DNA of 6,128 nt, from assembly GCA_045591885.1 (NCBI GenBank), contig JAZNTT010000002.1, positions 1 to 6,128 on the forward strand. Reading direction: 5' to 3'. The notes below the pieces were generated by a model. The model saw only the letters and a list, made by a program, of their open reading frames with translations, was not told the origin of the DNA and did no database searches. Positions within the stretch are counted from its first letter, which is position 1, and the number at the start of each line of letters is the position of its first letter. Of the stretch, positions 1-4,925 are shown piece by piece. Source of the DNA: Colimorpha_A sp045591885 (GTDB taxonomy: Bacteria > Bacillota > Clostridia > Oscillospirales > CAG-272). The translations under genes and the position numbers were made by a program.

Positions 1-371
1 GTCGTATTTCCGAGAGAATTTGCCATCATTCCGACGAGTATTCCGACGAGAATGAAGCCGAAGATAAGGTTCATAACTGAACCCGCAACCATGATAAAAA
101 ATCTCTGCCAAACGGGCTTTTTATTAAGGGAATTTTCCGACTCGTTTTCCTCGTCCTCGCCGTCCATGCTGACGAATCCGCCGATCGGTATTGCACGAAG
201 AGAATAGGCAATTCCCGTCTTTTTTGAGGTCTTAGATATGAGCTTCGGACCCATTCCGATAGCAAATTCCTTAATTCCTACCTTGAAGGTACGAGCCATT
301 ATATAATGACCGAATTCGTGTATCAAAATAAGGAATCCGAATATGAGTATGGCTATGATTATGCTTAACAT
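1..371 (-). CDS. rseP: RseP/RasP-type site-2 intramembrane zinc metalloprotease (peptidase M50), N-terminal part, cut by window edge
   Basis: This is the first 123 codons of a membrane-embedded protease that cuts transmembrane substrates such as anti-sigma factors and signal-peptide remnants. The translation starts MLSIIIAILIFGFLILIHEF. A hydrophobic first helix (about residues 3-17) runs into the zinc motif HEFGH (18-22), the HExxH site of M50 proteases. IPIGGFVSMDGEDEE (61-75) matches the family's conserved region after the active-site helix. An acidic stretch follows (71-79), then a second membrane segment (about 92-116) that begins RFFIMVAGSVMN, the usual RxxxxxAGxxxN pattern. The PDZ domain and the second catalytic motif (LDG) would lie beyond position 1. 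The start is supported by GGAGG (376-380) four nt upstream, inside the end of dxr. Its ATG overlaps the dxr stop by one base (TAATG). Family assignment is firm; the physiological substrate is unknown. Confidence 0.95.
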   Translation of the reverse strand, partial: MLSIIIAILIFGFLILIHEFGHYIMARTFKVGIKEFAIGMGPKLISKTSKKTGIAYSLRAIPIGGFVSMDGEDEENESENSLNKKPVWQRFFIMVAGSVMNLIFGFILVGILVGMMANSLGNT

Positions 372-1510
372 TATGCCTCCGCAATTTCTTTGATTCTGAT
401 CCTCGCCCATCTGTCCGCTTCCTCAATATCGGAAAGCGTTGGCGAAGCAATATTCTCTGCCTCCTCCGTTACGCGTATGACCGCGTCGGAAAGTCCGAGA
501 TAGGAAAGCTTACCGCGCAAAAAGAGTTCAACCGCCATTTCGTCCGCGCCGTTCATAACGGCAGGAACGATTCCGCCACGCGTAAACGCTCGTCTTGCGA
601 GGGGCAGAAGCGGAAAATTCACATCATCGGGAACGCCGAAGGTAAGCGAGCGCAGTGTCTTAAAATCAAGCTCCTTTACGGGGCTGTCGAAGCGCTCGGG
701 ATAGGTCAGAGCGTACTGCACGCAAAGACGCATATCGGGTACGCCCATTTCGGCAATTATCGCATTGTCAATATATTCGACCATCGAATGTATTATACTT
801 TCACGGTGGACGGTAACCTCAACGTCGTCAATATCAACGCCGAAAAGATGCGCGGCTTCGATGACCTCGAAGCCCTTGTTCATCATAGTCGATGAATCTA
901 TCGTTATTCTGTTACCCATATCCCAGGTCGGATGCGCAAGCGCATCGGCAGGGGTTATCTTTTCAAGCTCTTCCCTGCTTTTTCCGTAGAAAGGTCCGCC
1001 TGATGCGGTGAGAATGAGCTTCTTTACCTTCTGACCCGTCAGGCACTGGAAGATTGCCGAATGCTCACTGTCAACGGGGAGAATATCGACTCCGCGCTTC
1101 TTCGCTTCAGCCATAACGAACGTGCCGTAGGTAACGAGCGATTCCTTATTCGCAAGCGCAAGCTTTTTGCCGCTATTTACTGTTGCAACCGTAGGACGAA
1201 GCCCCGCGATACCCGAAAGAGAGTTAAGAACGGTGTCACACTCTGCAACACTACAAAGCGTTTCAGATGCCTTTTCGCCTGATATTATCTTTGTATCGGT
1301 ATCGGAAACTGCAATTTTCAGCTCGTTTGCCGACTTCTCGTCCGCAACCGCACAGTATATCGGCTTATATTTTCTGATCTGTTCTTCAAGAGCAGAAATG
1401 TTCCTTCTGCCCGAAATTCCGACGACGCGGATACCGAGATGGTCGCAAACGTCAAGCGCCTGCTTACCGACGGAGCCCGTTGAGCCGAGGATAACGAGGT
1501 CTTTTGTCAT
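371..1510 (-). CDS. dxr: 1-deoxy-D-xylulose-5-phosphate reductoisomerase
   Basis: This cytosolic enzyme is the first committed step of the MEP isoprenoid pathway. It rearranges and reduces DXP to 2-C-methyl-D-erythritol 4-phosphate using NADPH and a divalent metal. At 379 residues it is near the family's usual length. The N-terminal dinucleotide loop is GSTGSVG (9-15), followed by ALANKESLV (118-126). Metal ligands in PVDSEHSAIFQ are D147 and E149, with E215 in MNKGFEVIEA. The substrate loop ASGGPF is at 169-174, and the flexible-loop tryptophan is W196 in HPTWDMGN. All catalytic residues expected from the E. coli enzyme are present, so it should be active and, as for the family, a fosmidomycin target. 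The SD GAGGA lies just upstream and overlaps the cdsA stop codon, only 8 nt away, which suggests translational coupling. Its product is upstream in the route to the substrate of UppS, encoded in the same operon. Confidence 0.98.
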   Translation of the reverse strand: MTKDLVILGSTGSVGKQALDVCDHLGIRVVGISGRRNISALEEQIRKYKPIYCAVADEKSANELKIAVSDTDTKIISGEKASETLCSVAECDTVLNSLSGIAGLRPTVATVNSGKKLALANKESLVTYGTFVMAEAKKRGVDILPVDSEHSAIFQCLTGQKVKKLILTASGGPFYGKSREELEKITPADALAHPTWDMGNRITIDSSTMMNKGFEVIEAAHLFGVDIDDVEVTVHRESIIHSMVEYIDNAIIAEMGVPDMRLCVQYALTYPERFDSPVKELDFKTLRSLTFGVPDDVNFPLLPLARRAFTRGGIVPAVMNGADEMAVELFLRGKLSYLGLSDAVIRVTEEAENIASPTLSDIEEADRWARIRIKEIAEA

Positions 1511-1518
1511 AATATTCC

Positions 1519-2364
1519 TCAGTTAAAAAGTGTAAATGACGAAACGAAATTCGTCAAAAAGTAGATGCAAGCAGAGGTGACAATAATACTGTCGAAACGG
1601 TCGAGAACGCCGCCGTGACCGGGGAAAAGCTTGCCGTAGTCCTTAATTTCAAACTTGCGCTTGATGAGCGACATGATAAGGTCGCCGCACTGCGAAAGAA
1701 TGCTGACGAGGAGCGAAACGATAATAAGTGCAAGATAGTTCGGGGCCGCACCGCTGATCTTTCCGACTACAAAGCCGTAAAGAACGGTAAAGCCAACTGC
1801 GAACAGCGTTCCGCCGACAGCACCCTCAACGGTCTTTTTAGGGCTTACCGCGGGGATAAGCTTATGCTTACCGAGAAGCATTCCCGTAAAGTATGCAAAG
1901 GTATCGGTCATCCAGGAAATGATGAACGGCAGGAAATATATGTACTGTCCGAACGGCATATCACGAAGCAGAACCATAGAAGCAAAGCCGAATGCAATAT
2001 AAACCGTCGTTGCGCCGGACAGCGCCGCGCGGTCGACTGTAAACTTCTCGCCCGAGAATACCGAAACGATAAACATATAGGTTATTAGCGCAAAGGAAAT
2101 AAGGAACAGGTAGCCGTAAAGGTTGATTCCGTCGTAGTAACGGACGAAGAACGGAAGTCCTGCGCCGACGATAATCGCCATTATCGAGGAAAACCACTGC
2201 TTCTTGCTTCCTATACAGCTCTGCATTTCATAAGCACCGAGAGCGCCGAAAAATGCCATAAGGATCGGGAACGCGACAGTATCCGACCAGACAAAGAACG
2301 GCACCATAAGCGCAACCATAACTATTGCTGTTATAACTCTTGTTTTCATACTGATCTCCGTCAT
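1519..2364 (-). CDS. cdsA: Phosphatidate cytidylyltransferase (CDP-diacylglycerol synthase)
   Basis: This integral membrane enzyme makes CDP-diacylglycerol from phosphatidic acid and CTP, the branch point for bacterial phospholipids. The 281 residues are mostly hydrophobic, with about eight or nine likely membrane segments (roughly 8-25, 28-46, 59-75, 83-104, 119-134, 140-162, 182-205, 209-231 and 258-278). The complete CdsA family signature lies at 232-258: SLIKR, then KD at 241-242, PGHGG at 248-252 and DRFD at 255-258. Other conserved blocks are DTFAYFTG (154-161), SPKKTVEGAVGG (174-185) and QCGDL (225-229). The start is uncertain. The upstream ATG at 2364 overlaps the uppS stop as ATGA, with only a weak GGCGG before it. 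The next ATG (Met6, position 2349) has GGAG six nt upstream and gives the more typical MKTRVITAI N-terminus. I give the longer form because of the coupled overlap; either leaves the enzyme intact. Confidence 0.96.
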   Translation of the reverse strand: MTEISMKTRVITAIVMVALMVPFFVWSDTVAFPILMAFFGALGAYEMQSCIGSKKQWFSSIMAIIVGAGLPFFVRYYDGINLYGYLFLISFALITYMFIVSVFSGEKFTVDRAALSGATTVYIAFGFASMVLLRDMPFGQYIYFLPFIISWMTDTFAYFTGMLLGKHKLIPAVSPKKTVEGAVGGTLFAVGFTVLYGFVVGKISGAAPNYLALIIVSLLVSILSQCGDLIMSLIKRKFEIKDYGKLFPGHGGVLDRFDSIIVTSACIYFLTNFVSSFTLFN

Positions 2365-3083
2365 ACACCGCCATAGCGGCGCTTTCTTTTGTAAAATTCA
2401 AAAACACATTCGTCAACGCTCTTTTCATCAAAATCAGGCCAAAGCGTTGAAGTAAAGTATAATTCCGAATAAGCCGAGTCCCAAAGAAGGAAGTTGCTTA
2501 AGCGCATTTCCGCACCCGTTCTTACGATAAGGTCGGGGGCGGGACTGTCTTTGGTATAAAGATGCGAGGTTATATCGTCCTCGGTTATCTCGGTCTTGCC
2601 CTCTTTTATGAGCGCATTGACTGCGTGAACGATGTCGTCGCGTCCGCCGTAATTTACCGCAATATTGAGAATCTTATCTCGATCGAAAGAATCCTTTTCG
2701 AGCTGTATCATTCGCGCCTCAATTTCGGGCGGAAAAACGCTCTTGTCGCCAAGAAAATGAACCTGAATGTTTCGCTCTCTCCAGCTTTCCTCGGCATCGG
2801 AAAGATAGTCGACGAAAAGCGATAGAATGGTATCTACCTCTTCCTTCGGGCGCTTCCAATTTTCGGTCGAGAACGCATAAACCGTTACCGCCTTAATGCC
2901 CGAATCTCCGCAATATTCTATTATCTTCTTAAAGACCTTTGCGCCGACAGAATGACCGTAGGTACGCGGCATACCGCGCTTTTTCGCCCATCTGCCGTTG
3001 CCGTCCATAATGAACGCAATATGCTGAAGGCGCTTGTCTTTATTCGTCTCAGACGCCTTCGGAATCTTGTTTTTACCAAACAT
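2361..3083 (-). CDS. uppS: Isoprenyl transferase, undecaprenyl diphosphate synthase (cis-prenyltransferase)
   Basis: This enzyme adds cis-isoprene units from IPP to farnesyl diphosphate, making the C55 carrier for peptidoglycan and other wall polymers. It acts in the cytosol at the membrane face. With the start chosen here the protein is 240 residues, normal for the family. HIAFIMDGNGRWA (21-33) carries catalytic D27, GHSVG is at 44-48, and VYAFSTENWKRP (68-79) is a family hallmark. The C-terminal signature begins DLIVRTGAEMRLSNFLLW (184-201) and continues through YSELYF (205-210). One detail is odd: the usual RTGGE or RTSGE reads RTGAE, with alanine at 191. An in-frame ATG at 3119 would add 12 unconserved residues, but it lies in a hairpin loop and lacks an SD. 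The ATG at 3083 has AGGA (3090-3093) six nt upstream. The end overlaps cdsA by four bases (ATGA). Confidence 0.96.
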   Translation of the reverse strand: MFGKNKIPKASETNKDKRLQHIAFIMDGNGRWAKKRGMPRTYGHSVGAKVFKKIIEYCGDSGIKAVTVYAFSTENWKRPKEEVDTILSLFVDYLSDAEESWRERNIQVHFLGDKSVFPPEIEARMIQLEKDSFDRDKILNIAVNYGGRDDIVHAVNALIKEGKTEITEDDITSHLYTKDSPAPDLIVRTGAEMRLSNFLLWDSAYSELYFTSTLWPDFDEKSVDECVFEFYKRKRRYGGV

Positions 3084-3151
3084 AATTTGTCCTATTTCTG
3101 CACAATGGGGCTGACGCATTTGCGCCAGCCCGAGGTGCCTTGTTATTTTGA
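3084..3151 (-). other. frr-uppS intergenic segment with a 10-bp RNA hairpin
   Basis: This is the only sizeable gap within the operon (68 nt). Read on the transcribed minus strand it contains GGGCTGGCGC (3131-3122), loop AAAT (3121-3118) and GCGTCAGCCC (3117-3108). These form a 10-bp stem in RNA if one G-U pair (3125 with 3114) is counted. On the plus strand the same position is an A-C mismatch, so the structure is perfect only in the operon mRNA. No U-tract follows, so it does not look like an intrinsic terminator. It could be an RNase processing site, an mRNA stabiliser for the upstream genes, or a modulator of uppS translation; the function is unknown. The uppS SD AGGA (3090-3093) lies downstream and outside the stem. 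Confidence 0.7.
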
Positions 3152-3706
3152 TCAGAGTGCCATTATCTCGGCAGACTTCTTAGCGGTTACGTTATCAACC
3201 TCTTTGATGTACTTATCGGTAAGATCCTGAACGCTCTTCTCGGATGCCTTCTGCTCATCCTCAGTCATTTCGGACTTTTTCTTCATGTCCTTGCACTTGT
3301 CGATAGCGTCGCGGCGAATGTTACGAACTGCAACCTTTGCGTCCTCGCCCATCTTCGCTACCTGCTTGGTAAGCTCCTTACGGCGATCCTCGGTAAGAGC
3401 CGGGAAGGAAAGGCGGATAACCTTACCGTCGTTCTGAGGATTGATTCCGAGGTCGGAAGCAAGAATTGCCTTTTCGATCGCCTTAAGGGTCGTAGCGTCC
3501 CAGGGCTGAATAGCAAGTGTACGTGCATCGGGGGTAGTGATCTGCGCAACTGCGCTTATCTGAGTGGGCGTTCCGTAGTACTCAACCGTGATCTTGTTAA
3601 GAACGTTTGCGTTTGCACGTCCTACACGGACTGATTCAAGCTCGGTCTGATAAGCCGAGATGCTCTTTTTCATTTTTTCTTCATAAGCTTTGGTATCGAG
3701 TTTCAT
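3152..3706 (-). CDS. frr: Ribosome recycling factor
   Basis: RRF works with EF-G after peptide release to split the post-termination 70S ribosome and free the mRNA. The 184-residue length is almost exactly the family norm of about 185. The N-terminus is helical and charged, leading to ESVRVGRANANVL (24-36), the conserved start of domain II. A beta-rich middle domain follows (about 37-104), with EYYGTPT (42-48), PDARTLAIQPWD (59-70) and GINPQNDGKVIRLSFP (87-102). Then comes the long helical C-terminal arm with EDRRKEL (106-112) and VRNIRRDA (127-134). R132 in that motif corresponds to the arginine important for E. coli RRF. The SD AAAGG sits nine nt upstream of the ATG. The gene follows pyrH after only 25 nt, so the two are very probably co-transcribed, as in many bacteria. 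Confidence 0.98.
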   Translation of the reverse strand: MKLDTKAYEEKMKKSISAYQTELESVRVGRANANVLNKITVEYYGTPTQISAVAQITTPDARTLAIQPWDATTLKAIEKAILASDLGINPQNDGKVIRLSFPALTEDRRKELTKQVAKMGEDAKVAVRNIRRDAIDKCKDMKKKSEMTEDEQKASEKSVQDLTDKYIKEVDNVTAKKSAEIMAL

Positions 3707-3731
3707 ATCAAATAACCTTTCTCTGTTTTAA

Positions 3732-4445
3732 TTACTTTACTATCGTACCGATCTTTTCACCCTTGATCGCGCGGATAATGTTCTGCGGATCGTCAAGGCC
3801 GAAAATGTGAAGCGGTATCTTGTTTTCTTTACCGAACGAGGCGGCGGTCGCATCAATGACCTTCATATCGTGGCTGAGGATGTCCATATAGCTGATCTCA
3901 TCGAGCTTAACAGCCGTAGGATCAAGACGCGGATCGGCAGTATATACGCCGTCGATATTCTTTGCCATCATAACTACGTCCGCGTTTATTTCAGCCGCGC
4001 GGAGCATGGCGGTCGTATCGGTCGAGAAGAAGGGACAGCCGGTACCGCAACCAAAGATAACGATCTTGCCCTTTTCAAGGTGATGTACCGCCTTATTTCT
4101 GATATACGGCTCTGCGACCTCATGCATCGCGATAGCTGTCATAACACGGCAGTCAACCCCGAGCTGAACGAATGCGTCCTGTATAGCAAGAGCGTTAATA
4201 ACGGTTGCGATCATACCCATGTGGTCGGCACGCGTTCTGTCCATATCGCCGCCCTGACGGCCTCTCCAGATATTACCTGCACCGACGACGAGCGCTACCT
4301 CAACGCCAAGCTCGTTGCACTCCTTGATGGCAAGACAAATTTCTCTTACGAAATTATAGTTGAGAATACCGTCCTTCTGACCTGCGGCAAGTGCCTCGCC
4401 CGAAAGCTTGATAAGTACTCTCTTGTACCGTGTCGTTGTCTCCAT
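3732..4445 (-). CDS. pyrH: UMP kinase (uridylate kinase, amino acid kinase family)
   Basis: This bacterial-type UMP kinase phosphorylates UMP to UDP with ATP, feeding UTP and CTP synthesis. It is typically a hexamer under allosteric control by GTP and UTP. At 237 residues it has the usual length. The phosphate-binding start is KLSGEAL (13-19), followed by GAGNIWRG (55-62) and ADHMG (73-77). FGCGTGCPFFSTDTTA (131-146) is the UMP-binding region, in a cysteine-containing form of the common GTGNPFF motif. AKNIDGVYTADPR (161-173) is the nucleotide-binding signature, and KVIDATA is at 195-201. It is the first gene of the leftward operon. A very strong SD, GAGGAGG (4450-4456), lies four nt before the ATG. 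Its CTP-related product links loosely to CdsA, which consumes CTP; that link is inference only. rpsB and tsf, which often precede pyrH, are absent upstream. Confidence 0.98.
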   Translation of the reverse strand: METTTRYKRVLIKLSGEALAAGQKDGILNYNFVREICLAIKECNELGVEVALVVGAGNIWRGRQGGDMDRTRADHMGMIATVINALAIQDAFVQLGVDCRVMTAIAMHEVAEPYIRNKAVHHLEKGKIVIFGCGTGCPFFSTDTTAMLRAAEINADVVMMAKNIDGVYTADPRLDPTAVKLDEISYMDILSHDMKVIDATAASFGKENKIPLHIFGLDDPQNIIRAIKGEKIGTIVK

Positions 4446-4456
4446 AAAACCTCCTC

Positions 4457-4466
4457 GCCCGAAGGC
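4457..4466 (-). promoter_or_regulatory. C(UUCG)G tetraloop hairpin abutting the pyrH Shine-Dalgarno
   Basis: On the transcribed strand GCC (4466-4464), loop UUCG (4463-4460) and GGC (4459-4457) form a short stem closed by the exceptionally stable C(UUCG)G tetraloop. A flanking U-G pair may extend it. The SD GAGGAGG begins at the very next base (4456). The stem does not sequester the SD, so it may act as a spacer that keeps the site open or as a 5' structural element. Functional significance is inference, and three pairs could occur by chance. Confidence 0.45.
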
Positions 4467-4531
4467 ATAAATTTGTCAGCATTTTATACCTTTTGCCCGA
4501 TCATACGACATACGCATAAAATCACATAGTA

Positions 4532-4560
4532 ATTTTACCACCTTTTTACTGATTTGTAAA
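4532..4560 (-). promoter_or_regulatory. Predicted sigma-A promoter of the pyrH-frr-uppS-cdsA-dxr-rseP operon
   Basis: Reading leftward, -35 TTTACA (4560-4555) and -10 TAAAAT (4537-4532) are separated by exactly 17 nt, and each hexamer matches the consensus at five of six positions. The sequence upstream (4561-4619) is strongly A/T-rich and could serve as an UP element. Transcription would start near 4525-4527, giving a leader of about 80 nt before the pyrH ATG. It stands back to back with the valS promoter, the two -35 boxes being about 60 bp apart. Confidence 0.75.
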
Positions 4561-4619
4561 CAGGAATTTCACAATTTCGGCAAATTTTCTATTACTTTTT
4601 TTAATTTGTAAACTAATTC

Positions 4620-4648
4620 TTGACAAATGAGGAAAATAAGGTTATAAT
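4620..4648 (+). promoter_or_regulatory. Perfect-consensus sigma-A promoter of valS
   Basis: The -35 TTGACA (4620-4625) and -10 TATAAT (4643-4648) both match the housekeeping consensus at six of six positions with an ideal 17-nt spacer. A/T-rich sequence precedes it (4584-4619). The start point should be near 4655, just before the T-box leader. Such a strong promoter fits a gene controlled mainly by premature termination rather than by initiation. Confidence 0.93.
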
Positions 4649-4836
4649 AACCCTATAAATGCGATGACGGTGAAGAGTACCCGTAGAATAGCTTACAGAG
4701 AGCCGCAGGCAGCTGGAAATGCGGCAGCGAAAGGACGGAGAAGGTCGCACCGTAGCAGCGGAAAGAAAGCTTATGTGAGTAGACTCCGCCGTGAATCTGC
4801 GTAAAGGATAAAAGAGTGCGTGCTTATGCACGAATT

Positions 4837-4864
4837 CAGGTGGTACCGCGCTTACGGCGTCCTG
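4837..4864 (+). promoter_or_regulatory. T-box antiterminator element
   Basis: CAGG (4837-4840) pairs with CCTG (4861-4864), and GCG (4848-4850) pairs with CGT (4858-4860). They flank the seven-base bulge TGGTACC (4841-4847). The bulge bases UGGU can pair with ACCA at the 3' end of an uncharged tRNA whose discriminator base is A, which is what tRNA-Val normally carries. The 3' half (4858-4864) is also the left arm of the terminator, so the two structures exclude each other. Confidence 0.93.
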
Positions 4865-4888
4865 TTTTTACGGGGCGTTTTATTTTTT
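4856..4888 (+). terminator. Rho-independent terminator of the valS T-box (conditional attenuator)
   Basis: GGCGTCCTGT (4856-4865) pairs with ACGGGGCGTT (4870-4879) around a TTTT loop (4866-4869). This makes ten pairs including several G-U pairs, followed by a U-rich run TTATTTTTT (4880-4888). It ends transcription before valS when charged tRNA-Val is bound and the antiterminator is not stabilised. Its left arm overlaps the antiterminator. Confidence 0.93.
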
Positions 4889-4913
4889 GCTCCGAAAGTA
4901 CCGAAAAATATTA

Positions 4914-4918
4914 AGGAG
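4914..4918 (+). promoter_or_regulatory. valS Shine-Dalgarno that decides the start
   Basis: AGGAG lies seven nt before the ATG at 4926. A nearer ATG at 4921 is only two nt from the SD and reads ATG TTA TGA, stopping at once, so 4926 is the start of valS. Confidence 0.9.
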
Positions 4919-4925
4919 AAATGTT

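Larger units (their letters stand above)
4655..4890 (+). promoter_or_regulatory. T-box riboswitch (tRNA-Val-sensing leader of valS)
   Basis: This untranslated leader binds tRNA-Val and lets transcription continue into valS only when the tRNA is uncharged. Stem I begins with GCGATGACGGTGAAGAGTA (4661-4679), the usual 5' T-box pattern. CGGTG (4668-4672) pairs with CACCG (4748-4752), and CCGT (4681-4684) pairs with ACGG (4735-4738). Between them lies the specifier loop, with AGTA (4676-4679) facing GAA (4740-4742). The codon GTC (4744-4746, valine) sits one base after GAA and is followed by a purine, as in known T-boxes. The distal AGAGAG (4697-4702) and the apical CCGCA/TGCGG stem (4703-4707 with 4720-4724) match the tRNA-elbow platform. 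Likely stem II pairs are GCGGA/TCCGC (4758-4762, 4785-4789). Stem III is CGTGC-TTAT-GCACG (4819-4832). The T-box core AGGTGGTACCGCG is at 4838-4850. Confidence 0.96.

Noticed and set aside
71..265. Minus-strand 64-codon frame near the left edge
   Set aside because: It is an out-of-frame shadow inside rseP, whose own frame carries HEFGH and runs through the whole stretch.
1615..2088. Plus-strand frame of 157 codons antisense to cdsA
   Set aside because: Highly charged shadow of a membrane protein gene, with no SD or motif; the complete CdsA signature is on the other strand.
3108..3131. frr-uppS hairpin as an intrinsic terminator
   Set aside because: No U-tract follows the stem on either strand, and the downstream genes have no visible promoter of their own in the gap.
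4482..4489. Second -10-like sequence (TATAAAAT on the minus strand) closer to pyrH
   Set aside because: The only nearby -35 candidate (TGTCGT) matches poorly; the promoter at 4532-4560 is much better.
3807..4529. Open reading frame of 240 codons on the plus strand, antisense to pyrH
   Set aside because: It is in codon register with pyrH and explained by its codon bias; the product resembles no family and the sense gene is certain.
4607..4612. Another TTTACA-like -35 on the minus strand
   Set aside because: The -10 at the right spacing is GAAAAT, weaker than the pair chosen for the pyrH operon; it may only add to the A/T-rich upstream region.
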